From contig NZ_JAIEUI010000019.1 of assembly GCF_022234545.1 (NCBI RefSeq), positions 84,947 through 148,946 of the forward strand: 64,000 nucleotides of DNA, written 5' to 3'. The position numbers and the translations under genes are program-made. The notes below the pieces were generated by a model. The model was not told the DNA's origin, ran no database searches, and saw only the letters and a program-made list of their open reading frames with translations. This DNA is from Paenibacillus piscarius (GTDB taxonomy: Bacteria > Bacillota > Bacilli > Paenibacillales > Paenibacillaceae). Positions 41,773-49,653 of the stretch are shown piece after piece (within the stretch, counting starts at the first letter, position 1; every line of letters begins with the position of its first letter).

Positions 41773-41935
41773 GGCCTTTGCAGGATTACAGCCCTCCTTG
41801 TCGAAATTGATAGTCTCAGGGGATGCCGATCATGCAGCGGCTCCGGCGCAGATACTGGCCGTTCAATGATTGACTTCAGGACAGAACCATCGCTCAGGGA
41901 CCATTGATGTCCGAAATTTCTAGGAGGTGCACCAC

Positions 41936-42421
41936 ATGCCATTAACACCGCTCGATATACATAACAAGGAATTCTCCCGGAGAATCCGCGGTTATGACGA
42001 AGATGAGGTCAATGAATTTCTGGATCAGGTGATTAAGGATTACGAGAGTGTGATCCGTGAGAACAAGGAACTGCAGAACCAGCTGTTATCCCTCCAGGAA
42101 CGCCTGGATCATTTTGTCAATATTGAAGAGAGCCTGTCCAAGACGATCCTGGTGGCCCAGGAGGCTGCCGATGATGTCAAGAACAATTCCAAGAAGGAAT
42201 CCCAGCTGATTCTGAAGGAAGCCGAGAAGAACGCGGACCGGATCATCAATGAAGCGCTATCTAAATCGCGCAGAATAGCGATCGAGACCGAGGAGCTGCG
42301 CAAGCAGGCTTCCATCTACCGCACCCGCTTCCGTACGCTGCTGGAGGCTCAGCTGGAGCTGCTGTCCCAGGATGACTGGAATGCGCTGGAGAGCCGCGAG
42401 GTCACTGAGAATCTGCTTTGA
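41936..42421 (+). CDS. divIVA: DivIVA, polar/septal scaffold
   Basis: A 161-residue coiled-coil protein that binds negatively curved membrane. The N-terminal lipid-binding domain reads LTPLDIHNKEFSRRIRGYDEDEVNEFLDQVIKDYE; then a heptad coiled coil to about 130. TAGGAGGTG precedes ATG 41936. It closes the ylm operon and is followed by a terminator, whereas in B. subtilis ileS comes next. Confidence 0.95.
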   Translation: MPLTPLDIHNKEFSRRIRGYDEDEVNEFLDQVIKDYESVIRENKELQNQLLSLQERLDHFVNIEESLSKTILVAQEAADDVKNNSKKESQLILKEAEKNADRIINEALSKSRRIAIETEELRKQASIYRTRFRTLLEAQLELLSQDDWNALESREVTENLL

Positions 42422-42465
42422 GCATAGGACGGGATTAACTTGAACTCTATACACTAGCTGCATAC

Positions 42466-42514
42466 AAAACTCCTTAGCTGAAGGTCGGTCAAGACCTCGG
42501 CCAAGGAGTTTTTT
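42466..42514. terminator. Bidirectional terminator between divIVA and the converging gene
   Basis: AAAACTCCTT (42466-42475) pairs with AAGGAGTTTT (42503-42512), with an inner GGTC...GACC stem and T runs on both strands. It serves divIVA and the gene on the minus strand at 42525. Confidence 0.88.
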
Positions 42515-42524
42515 GGTGTGCACG

Positions 42525-42962
42525 CTAGACGGGTACGAATACTTTGCCTGTAATGTGGGTAGGGCCACCCAAATTAATTTCGCCAAAGAGATCCTCCAGG
42601 TTGGAGGCAAAGACTTGAAACGCATAATAGCCTTCAGGCAGATCGGTAAGGATCGTCTGGAACATGGTTGTCATCCGGATAGGATCATCCTCATCGGAGG
42701 GGATGGCGGATTGTTCAGCACTGCCTACGAGGATTCCATTCAGACGCAATTCAAGCAACAGTGTGGGCTGAACGGGTGGTGTAGCAAACACGTTCGTAAC
42801 TAACCAGCCAACCGTTGTAGTGAGCTCTACAAAATTGTTTGGAGAAGAAATAGGCATACCGAATTCTAAAATCAGGCGTTGGGTCCCGTCGATTGGAATG
42901 GTAGATCCAAACGATAGATTGGTATCGACACTCCTGGCAAATTCAACTAGGGTATATGGCAT
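42525..42962 (-). CDS. Uncharacterised protein, possible spore-surface jelly-roll domain
   Basis: A 145-residue protein read on the minus strand, starting at ATG 42962 after GGAGGTGA. It lacks a signal peptide and membrane helices. The sequence is rich in beta-strand-like segments and contains the runs RLILEFGMPISSP, TLLLELRLNGILVG and GYYAFQVFASNLEDLFG. It reminds me of the C-terminal beta-sandwich domains of Bacillales exosporium and collagen-like proteins, but I cannot name a family with certainty. Its upstream region carries two copies of CATAGGATG, reminiscent of a sigma-K -10 box. Next to it, divergently, lies a cgeB-like gene. Confidence 0.7.
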   Translation of the reverse strand: MPYTLVEFARSVDTNLSFGSTIPIDGTQRLILEFGMPISSPNNFVELTTTVGWLVTNVFATPPVQPTLLLELRLNGILVGSAEQSAIPSDEDDPIRMTTMFQTILTDLPEGYYAFQVFASNLEDLFGEINLGGPTHITGKVFVPV

Positions 42963-42991
42963 TTTTTCACCTCCCCGTGATGGCATAGTTC

Positions 42992-43037
42992 CATCCTATG
43001 TTTTGAGTGAATATTATGTTAGAGACAACATCCTATG
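42992..43037 (-). promoter_or_regulatory. Duplicated CATAGGATG, possible sigma-K-type elements
   Basis: CATCCTATG occurs at 42992-43000 and 43029-43037. On the minus strand it reads CATAGGATG, close to the sigma-K -10 form CATAnnnTA, and AACA lies 16 bp before the proximal copy. Either copy could drive the minus-strand gene late in the mother cell. Consensus-based guess. Confidence 0.3.
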
Positions 43038-43073
43038 ACTTGGAAAAATACCGGAACTTATGGTGGTGAAACT

Positions 43074-44048
43074 ATGAATATTCTATTGATAACTTCAGGC
43101 TTTCAGGGTGTGTATTCTTTTTTTGAACAGCGGATTGCAGGGGCCCTGCAGAAGGCCGGGCATCATTGTGCATCGTTCCAGCCGGGCAGTGTGCAGAGTG
43201 TATTCAGGCTTAAGCAGCAACTCCGGCAGCCGGATTTCATTCTGCTCATGGCCGGGGTGAGGACCCCGAAGGCTGTGCTGGAATTCATCCGGCAGTCGGG
43301 GGTGAAATCGGCTGTCTGGATGACCGAGGACCCCTATTACATGGATTGGACCGTGCCGATTGCCGGTTATTTCGATTACATCTTCACCATTGAGGAGGCA
43401 GCACTGGAGCATTATAAGGCGCTGGGCCATTCCCGTGTCTATCATTTGCCGCTGGGCACAGATCCTGCTCTCTTTGCTCCTTCGCCGGTCTCCGCAGAGT
43501 TTGAAAGTGACCTATGTCTGGTGGGCGTGCCTTACCGAAACCGGATTGAGCTGATAGACGTCTTGCTGGCAGACACAGATTATCACATTCAGCTCGTAGG
43601 CAGGGGGTGGAGCAGGTATGTTCAGGAGTGGAGCCGGCATTCGGGGCCAAGGATCGGCCTGGTCAATGCCTGGGTCAAGCCGGAGACGGCTGCGAATTAT
43701 TATAACGGCGCGAAGATTGTGCTGAATATTCACCGCCTATCTGACGAGAGATATAACCGCAACCGCATGGGGGTGGCAGCCCAGAGCATCAACAACCGCA
43801 CCTATGATACAGCCGCTTGTGCAGCCTTCCAGCTTACAGACTACAGAATCGGGCTCGGCGGACAGTTTGAGGAAGGAACAGAGATCATCTCCTACCAGAA
43901 TAAGCAGGATTTCCTGCAGAAGCTCCGCTACTATATGGACCACGGACAGGAGCGCAGGCAGATTGCCGAAGCGGCGAGGCAACGGGTACTGGGGGCACAT
44001 ACCTTCGAGCACCGCATTCAGCAGCTGCTAGAGACCATTCAAGATTAA
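43074..44048 (+). CDS. CgeB-like glycosyltransferase (spore maturation family)
   Basis: A 324-residue GT-B protein with the CgeB-type C-terminal glycosyl_trans_1_2 region: ILLITSGFQGVYSFFEQRIAGAL at the N terminus, SAVWMTEDPYYMDW, HLPLGTDPALF, YYNGAKIVLNIHR, NNRTYDTAACAAFQLTDY and the E-x7-E-like GQFEEGTEIISY. CgeB of B. subtilis helps glycosylate the spore crust. GGTGGTGAAA precedes ATG 43074; an in-frame start at 43035 has no site. It has its own terminator, so it is not in the pse operon, but function probably links them. Confidence 0.82.
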   Translation: MNILLITSGFQGVYSFFEQRIAGALQKAGHHCASFQPGSVQSVFRLKQQLRQPDFILLMAGVRTPKAVLEFIRQSGVKSAVWMTEDPYYMDWTVPIAGYFDYIFTIEEAALEHYKALGHSRVYHLPLGTDPALFAPSPVSAEFESDLCLVGVPYRNRIELIDVLLADTDYHIQLVGRGWSRYVQEWSRHSGPRIGLVNAWVKPETAANYYNGAKIVLNIHRLSDERYNRNRMGVAAQSINNRTYDTAACAAFQLTDYRIGLGGQFEEGTEIISYQNKQDFLQKLRYYMDHGQERRQIAEAARQRVLGAHTFEHRIQQLLETIQD

Positions 44049-44072
44049 TAGACGGATTTCCCGGACGGACTA

Positions 44073-44106
44073 AACGCCTGACAGCTCATTCTGTCTGGCG
44101 TTTTTT
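44073..44106 (+). terminator. Terminator after the cgeB-like gene
   Basis: AACGCCTGACAG (44073-44084) pairs with CTGTCTGGCGTT (44091-44102) with one mismatch, followed by T to 44106. Confidence 0.88.
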
Positions 44107-44128
44107 GCCATGTCCTTCTGTCCCTCAT

Positions 44129-44156
44129 TTGAAAAGTTAGTTTACTAACCTATAAC
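44129..44156 (+). promoter_or_regulatory. Promoter of the pseudaminic acid operon with a palindrome in the spacer
   Basis: TTGAAA (44129-44134), 16 bp, TATAAC (44151-44156). The spacer holds GTTAGT-TT-ACTAAC (44136-44149), a perfect 6-bp inverted repeat placed where a repressor would block polymerase. Confidence 0.55.
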
Positions 44157-44209
44157 GTTTCAAGGAAGGAGACATATGATAGCAAGTAAACAGCGAAGGA
44201 GGGACCCAA

Positions 44210-44983
44210 TTGCCAAAAGTTACGGTCATTATGACCAGCTACAACAAGGCCGCATATATCGCAAAGTCCATTGAATCCATACTGAACCAGACGCTTACCG
44301 ACTTTGAATTCTATCTGATGGATGATAACTCGAATGCAGAAACTCAGAAAGTAATAGAGCCCTATCTCCAAGATAAGAGAATCAAGTTCTACAAAAGCGA
44401 TATAGAGACGCTGGAGCAACGGGTGGAGAAGGTCCGGTACGCTGCGCTTATCAACCAGGCCCTGCATACGGCAGAGGGTGAGTATATCTCTTATGCCACC
44501 GATGATAACTGTTATAGAAATACCAGACTGGAGCGGATGGTAGATTATATGGAGCAGCAGCCTGAGGTGATGATTGCCTACTCGGCATCGCTGGTCAATT
44601 ATTTGAATGAACACAATGAAGTAACCAAAACCCTGCTTAGACCGGCGAAGAAGATTGTCCCGGTAGCCCCTTGCGTCATCGATCACTGCTCCATAATGCA
44701 CAGAAGCGCCATTCTCCCTGTAATCAAGCAGAAATTTGGCTCCTACTGGGATGAGAATCCCGAATTTTACCGGATTGGCGACGGCCGTTTTTTCTGGCGG
44801 CTGAATCAGTTCTGGGAGTTCCATCCCATTGACGAGGTGCTGGATGATAACTATATCACCGAATTATCCATTCACTATCAATTACAGCATCAGGAGAAAA
44901 GCCGGTTCATTCAGCTGCTTCCCGAGCAGCGGACCTGCAAGGAACTAAGAGAAAGCTTAAGATCCATGCAGCAAAAGAAATAG
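44210..44983 (+). CDS. Family 2 (GT-A) glycosyltransferase
   Basis: A 257-residue cytosolic GT2 enzyme. N-terminal VTVIMTSYNKAAYIAKSIESIL and the DDNS nucleotide-sugar segment, then YISYATDDNCYRNTRLERM with the metal-binding D-x-D-like TDD. It lacks membrane helices. It starts at TTG 44210 after AAGGAGGGA. First gene of the pse operon; it likely adds a sugar to the glycan or protein that carries pseudaminic acid. The acceptor cannot be predicted. Confidence 0.85.
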   Translation: MPKVTVIMTSYNKAAYIAKSIESILNQTLTDFEFYLMDDNSNAETQKVIEPYLQDKRIKFYKSDIETLEQRVEKVRYAALINQALHTAEGEYISYATDDNCYRNTRLERMVDYMEQQPEVMIAYSASLVNYLNEHNEVTKTLLRPAKKIVPVAPCVIDHCSIMHRSAILPVIKQKFGSYWDENPEFYRIGDGRFFWRLNQFWEFHPIDEVLDDNYITELSIHYQLQHQEKSRFIQLLPEQRTCKELRESLRSMQQKK

Positions 44984-45024
44984 AGGCGCTGCACCAGCGC
45001 GCAAGTAAAGGAGGGACGAACGGA

Positions 45025-46449
45025 TTGTCTATCTATCTGGAAAATTATTGGCCGCTCTATAGTGAATTCATCCAGGCAACAGAGGAGCTGAAGTACAGGA
45101 ATATCCCGCTCGGGCTCATGGTCAATTTCTATCAGCTCATTGATGATGAGCTTAGGAGCGAAATGGGAAGCACCACCTTCCGGCAGAAATTGAAGCACCC
45201 CGGTATTGACGAGCAGCAGGAGATCCAGCCTTTTTTTGAGAGACAGCTATCACCGCTCTATCAGCCTGTGAAGTCCAAACTTGAAGGAAAAATACTGATT
45301 AATCTGGATTATATCCGAATCTCTGAAAAAACGATCCGTGAGCATTTCAGTGGGGATCAGGCCATGATTCTGTCCCGTTCCCGGGCCACTGAGCTGTACG
45401 GAATCCCTAATATCTACAGTCTGGACTATAAGGAGGATTCCCGGTCTGTCTCTGAAGAGCTGATCCGCCAGGCTGCCCGCATCTTCGCCGCTTATACAAA
45501 CCACCCTGCCTTCAGCAACACCTTCTTCTGCCAGACCTTCATTCAGCGGATTCCTGCGATCATTGACGCTATTGAAATGGTCTGTAATCTGTACCAGCAG
45601 ATTCCGGTAGCTGCTGTAATGGTAGGGACGACAGAGGATGTAGTCAGCCGGGCTCTGGCCGTGGTGGCGGGGATGAAGGGAATCCCCACTGTGTGCCTCC
45701 AGCATGGCATTCTGATGGGCGAGGAAGCATTCATGCCTGTGTTCACCAGCTACATCGGCATCTACGGGCAGGTGGAGCAGGACTGGTACCGGGAACGGGG
45801 AGTTGCAGCAGAGCAGATCGTGATTACCGGACATCCGCGGTATGATGACATTTTCACTGCTGAGCCTGCTGCAAAGAAAACCTTCAGAGAGACCTACGGG
45901 CTTGATCCGCACAAAATTACCCTGCTGTTTGCCACAGGACCCGCGCTGGATGAAACCAAGGTCCGGGAGCTGCTCACCGAGCTTGCTGCACAGCCGAGGT
46001 TTCAGCTGCTGATCAAACCCCATCCCTGGGAGCTCTCCAAGAAGCGGATAGCACTCTACACAGAGCTTGCTTCCATCTATGCCAATATCCATGTGGTGAC
46101 TGATAAAAAGGCGGACACACGTGCGCTGATAATGCATTCGGATGCTATGGTAGCCACCGTCTCGACTGTTGCTCTGGAAGGCTTGCTGTTCGGCAAACCT
46201 GTGTTTGTCTACAACTTCATCCAGGCCAACCGTGAATATCTCTACTATGAAGCCCTTGAACGGTATACCGGAAAGGAGCCGTCTGAATTAACCCGCATCA
46301 TTACCCGCTATTATGCCAGCAACCTGGAGAAGATGAACTACCGGGCTGTTAAAAACAGATTCCTGGAGCAAGCCTATCAGATCCGCCATTCCGGCAGGTT
46401 ATTGGCCGATCTGCTGCATGCTCTAATACATGGGAGAGCGACGCTATGA
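45025..46449 (+). CDS. GT-B-like surface polysaccharide transferase
   Basis: A 474-residue protein whose second half has the pattern of CDP-glycerol glycerophosphotransferase/capsule-type GT-B proteins: TVCLQHGILMGEEAF, YGQVEQDWY, ITGHPRYDDIF, LLFATGP, LLIKPHPWE and DAMVATVSTVALEGLLFGKPVFVYNF. The N-terminal half is not recognised. The HP and E/H motifs point to a nucleotide-activated donor, possibly CMP-pseudaminic acid given the operon, but this is inference. TTG 45025 follows AAAGGAGGGA. Confidence 0.7.
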   Translation: MSIYLENYWPLYSEFIQATEELKYRNIPLGLMVNFYQLIDDELRSEMGSTTFRQKLKHPGIDEQQEIQPFFERQLSPLYQPVKSKLEGKILINLDYIRISEKTIREHFSGDQAMILSRSRATELYGIPNIYSLDYKEDSRSVSEELIRQAARIFAAYTNHPAFSNTFFCQTFIQRIPAIIDAIEMVCNLYQQIPVAAVMVGTTEDVVSRALAVVAGMKGIPTVCLQHGILMGEEAFMPVFTSYIGIYGQVEQDWYRERGVAAEQIVITGHPRYDDIFTAEPAAKKTFRETYGLDPHKITLLFATGPALDETKVRELLTELAAQPRFQLLIKPHPWELSKKRIALYTELASIYANIHVVTDKKADTRALIMHSDAMVATVSTVALEGLLFGKPVFVYNFIQANREYLYYEALERYTGKEPSELTRIITRYYASNLEKMNYRAVKNRFLEQAYQIRHSGRLLADLLHALIHGRATL

Positions 46450-47465
46450 CAAGAGAGAACAGAAATTTCTTCAGAAACAAAAAAATTCTGGTCATAGGCG
46501 GAACCGGCACGATTGGAAAAAGCATTGTAAAGCACCTTCTGGAGCAGGAGCCGGAAGCCGTCCGTGTTCTCAGCAGAGATGAATACAAACAGTTCCGGCT
46601 GCAGAATGAAGTGAACGGTCAGGAGAAGCTAAGCTGCCTGATTGGCGATGTCCGTGATTATGAGCGCGTGCTGGCAGCGATGGAGGATATGGATTACGTA
46701 TTCCATACGGCAGCGATGAAGCATGTATCCTTCTGTGAATCCAACCCGTTCGAGGCTGTGCTCACGAATATTGTCGGCACCCATAACGTCATCCGGGCCG
46801 CTAAGCGGCAGAAGGTGCAGAAGGTCGTGTTCACCAGCACCGATAAGGCCATTTCACCGACGAATAATTATGGGGCTACGAAGCTGTCGGCGGAGAAGCT
46901 GATCGCTTCGGCGGATACCTTGGGGGGGCGGGGGCGGACGGTATTTTGCACGGTACGTTTTGGCAATGTCATGGGCTCCCGGGGCTCTGTGATCCCGTTG
47001 TTTGTGAAGCAGGCCCGGGAAGGCAAGGCCATCACCGTAACCGATCTGTCGATGACACGGTTCATGATGACACTGGAGCAGGCGACGAAGCTGACTGTCC
47101 AGTCCCTTATCATGGCCAAGGGCGGCGAGACGTTTATTCTGAAGATGCCCGTGATCAGGCTTAAGGATCTCGCTGAGGTGGTGGCCGAGGAGGCACCGAA
47201 GAAGTTCGGGACCCGGGCTGCGGTGGAGATTGCCGAGATTGGCCTGAAGCCGGGGGAGAAAAGGTACGAAGAGCTGATGACGTATGAGGAATCCTTAAAT
47301 GCTTTTGAGCTGCCCGATGTCTATATTGTCCCTTCTCCCTATGCCTCCCGCCAGTCTTACCGGCAGGCAGGCCGGCCGGAGCCGGGCACCTACAGCTCAG
47401 AGGGAGCGGTGCCGCTGACGAAGGAGCAGGTGAAGGCACTGGTGCTGGAACAAAATCTAATCTAA
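46446..47465 (+). CDS. pseB: UDP-GlcNAc 4,6-dehydratase/5-epimerase-type SDR (PseB-like)
   Basis: A 339-residue extended SDR of the Polysacc_synt_2 type. Glycine motif GGTGTIGKS (about 19-27), the active-site TSTDKAISPTNNYGATK with Y-x3-K, VRFGNVMGSRGSVIPLF and GGETFILKMP. PseB converts UDP-GlcNAc to the 4-keto-6-deoxy-L-altrose form, the first step to pseudaminic acid. Size and motifs fit, and PseC follows two genes later. LegB/CapD-like alternatives are less likely given the full set. Its ATG overlaps the stop of the previous gene. Confidence 0.82.
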   Translation: MTRENRNFFRNKKILVIGGTGTIGKSIVKHLLEQEPEAVRVLSRDEYKQFRLQNEVNGQEKLSCLIGDVRDYERVLAAMEDMDYVFHTAAMKHVSFCESNPFEAVLTNIVGTHNVIRAAKRQKVQKVVFTSTDKAISPTNNYGATKLSAEKLIASADTLGGRGRTVFCTVRFGNVMGSRGSVIPLFVKQAREGKAITVTDLSMTRFMMTLEQATKLTVQSLIMAKGGETFILKMPVIRLKDLAEVVAEEAPKKFGTRAAVEIAEIGLKPGEKRYEELMTYEESLNAFELPDVYIVPSPYASRQSYRQAGRPEPGTYSSEGAVPLTKEQVKALVLEQNLI

Positions 47466-47476
47466 TGGAGGCTATT

Positions 47477-48451
47477 ATGAATATACTCGTAACCGGCGGT
47501 ACAGGGTTCATTGGCAGATGGGTGGTCGGACGGCTGTTACAGGATGGACAAAGAGTATGGGTCATCGATAATCTGGCGAACTCCTCTCTGGATAATCTGA
47601 AGGAGTATGAAGCAAATGAGCATCTGCAGAAGGTTCAGGTGATGGACCTTAAGGACAGAGCTGCCTTGCAGCAGCTTTTCCGGGAGATCTCCTTCGATCT
47701 GTGTTACCATCTGGCAGCCAGCATTAATGTGCAGGACAGTATCGATGATCCGGAGACTACGTTTAACAATGATACGTTAGCAACCTTTTATCTGCTGGAG
47801 GAATGCCGCCGGCACCAGGTGAAAATGGTGTTCATGAGCACCTGCATGGTCTACGCCAGAGCCGGCAGTGAGCAGGGGATTGATGAGCAGTCACCTATAC
47901 GGCCTGCCTCTCCGTACGCCGGTGCCAAGATTGCCGCAGAGAACATGGTATTGTCCTATTACTTCGCGTATAACCTGCCGGTAGTGGTCGTCAGACCGTT
48001 TAACACGTATGGACCCTATCAGAAGACAGGCGGCGAGGGCGGCGTGGTGGCGATCTTCATTCACAGCAAGCTGAAGGGCGAGCCGCTGAATATCTATGGT
48101 GACGGCACACAATCGCGGGACTTGCTGTATGTGGAGGATTGCGCCGATTTCGTGGTCCAGGCAGGCTACAGCGATAAGCTGAATGGAGAAATTGTGAATG
48201 CAGGCACGGGGGAGGATATTACGGTCAATCAGCTGGCAGCGCTCATTGCAGATGGGCAAGCCCCTGTGAAGCATGTGACCCATATCCATCCGCAGAGCGA
48301 AATCCAGAAGCTGCTATGCAATTACGGCAAGGCGGAGCAGCAGCTGGGCTGGACCCCGAAGGTAACGATAGAAGAGGGGATCCGGAAGACGGAGCAATGG
48401 ATTGTTGAAACCTTTCACCGGAAGGAGCCGTTCCCACATGAAGAAAAATAA
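47477..48451 (+). CDS. NAD-dependent sugar epimerase/dehydratase
   Basis: A 324-residue extended SDR. GGTGFIGRW (about 7-15), the STCMVY and SPYAGAKIAAE motifs with the catalytic Ser/Tyr/Lys, VVVRPFNTYGPYQ, GDGTQSRDLLYVEDC and INAGTG-like NAGTGEDIT. It belongs with RmlB/GalE-like nucleotide sugar enzymes. It is not needed for pseudaminic acid in known pathways, so it may make a second sugar for the same glycan. ATG 47477 is set by GGAGG (47467-47471). Confidence 0.85.
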   Translation: MNILVTGGTGFIGRWVVGRLLQDGQRVWVIDNLANSSLDNLKEYEANEHLQKVQVMDLKDRAALQQLFREISFDLCYHLAASINVQDSIDDPETTFNNDTLATFYLLEECRRHQVKMVFMSTCMVYARAGSEQGIDEQSPIRPASPYAGAKIAAENMVLSYYFAYNLPVVVVRPFNTYGPYQKTGGEGGVVAIFIHSKLKGEPLNIYGDGTQSRDLLYVEDCADFVVQAGYSDKLNGEIVNAGTGEDITVNQLAALIADGQAPVKHVTHIHPQSEIQKLLCNYGKAEQQLGWTPKVTIEEGIRKTEQWIVETFHRKEPFPHEEK

Positions 48452-49637
48452 ACTGGCCATCGACGGCGGTAAGCCGGTACGCGCCCACTATCTGCCTTAC
48501 GGCAAGCAGGTGATTGACGAGGAGGATATCGCCTCGGTGGTGAAGGTGCTGCAAAGCGATTATCTGACCAGCGGCCCGGCGATTGAGCAATTTGAGGCAG
48601 AGATCGCCGCCTTCACCGGCGCGAAGTATGCCGTCGCCTTCTCCAGCGGCACAGCGGCACTTCATGGAGCCTGCTATGCAGCCGGAATCGGAGCAGGGGA
48701 TGAGGTGATTACCACCCCCATGACCTTTGCTGCGACAGCCAACTGTGTGCTGTATCAGGGAGGTGTCCCGGTATTCGCCGATATTGACCCGCAGACGTAT
48801 AATCTCGATCCGGCCCGGGTCAGGGAATGTATTACAGAGCGGACGAGAGCCATCATTCCCGTTCATTTCACAGGCCAGCCGGCAGATCTGGATGAGATTC
48901 TGCAGATTGCCCGCGAGCATAATCTGATCGTCATCGAAGATGCGGCCCATGCGCTTGGGGCTGAATATAAGAATACCCGTATAGGGTCAATCGGGGATAT
49001 GACGATGTTCAGCTTTCATCCTGTAAAGCATATAACAACGGGAGAAGGCGGAATGATCACGACCAATAGCCCGCTCTATTATGAGAAGCTGCTGCAGTTC
49101 AGAACCCATGGCATCACCAGGGATGAGCGCCGTTTAAGGGAGAATCACGGCCCCTGGTACTATGAAATGCAATTCCTCGGATACAACTACCGGATTACAG
49201 ATATCCAGACCTCACTCGGCATCTCCCAGCTGCGCAAAATCGGCGGCTTCATCGAGCAGCGTAAGCAGCTTGCCGCCTTGTATACGAAGGAGCTGGGCGG
49301 CGTCCAGGAGCTCATTCTTCCCCGGCAGCTTCCGGGCGCTGCGTCAAGCTGGCATCTGTACATTGTCAGACTCCGGCTCTCCCGGCTGTCGGCAACGCGG
49401 AGAACGGTTTTTCAGGCGCTGCAGAAGGAGAATATCGGAGTCAACGTCCACTACATTCCGGCCTACCTGCATCCATATTACGAGAGCCTTGGTTTCCGGA
49501 AGGGATTATGCCCTGTTGCTGAGAGCTGTTATGAGGAATTCATCACCCTCCCGCTATATGCCGGTATGGAGACCCAGGATGTCATGGACGTGGTGGCGGC
49601 GGTGAAGAAGGTGATCAGCCACTATTCTATAAAGTGA
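48438..49637 (+). CDS. pseC: UDP-4-amino-4,6-dideoxy-L-altrosamine transaminase PseC
   Basis: A 399-residue DegT/DnrJ/EryC1 aminotransferase. VAFSSGTAALHGA binds PLP phosphate, EDAAHALGA holds the Asp, and MFSFHPVKHITTGEGG carries the PLP Lys. The HPVKHITTGEGG form is typical of PseC. It aminates the 4-keto sugar from PseB with glutamate. It overlaps the preceding gene by 14 bases and starts at ATG 48438 with GAAGGAG upstream. Confidence 0.9.
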   Translation: MKKNKLAIDGGKPVRAHYLPYGKQVIDEEDIASVVKVLQSDYLTSGPAIEQFEAEIAAFTGAKYAVAFSSGTAALHGACYAAGIGAGDEVITTPMTFAATANCVLYQGGVPVFADIDPQTYNLDPARVRECITERTRAIIPVHFTGQPADLDEILQIAREHNLIVIEDAAHALGAEYKNTRIGSIGDMTMFSFHPVKHITTGEGGMITTNSPLYYEKLLQFRTHGITRDERRLRENHGPWYYEMQFLGYNYRITDIQTSLGISQLRKIGGFIEQRKQLAALYTKELGGVQELILPRQLPGAASSWHLYIVRLRLSRLSATRRTVFQALQKENIGVNVHYIPAYLHPYYESLGFRKGLCPVAESCYEEFITLPLYAGMETQDVMDVVAAVKKVISHYSIK

Positions 49638-49653
49638 GACAGGAGGGATTGAA

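Noticed and set aside
44176..44274. 32-codon ORF with a good Shine-Dalgarno before the GT2 gene
   Set aside because: Overlaps the GT2 start and looks like chance; a leader peptide cannot be excluded but nothing supports it.
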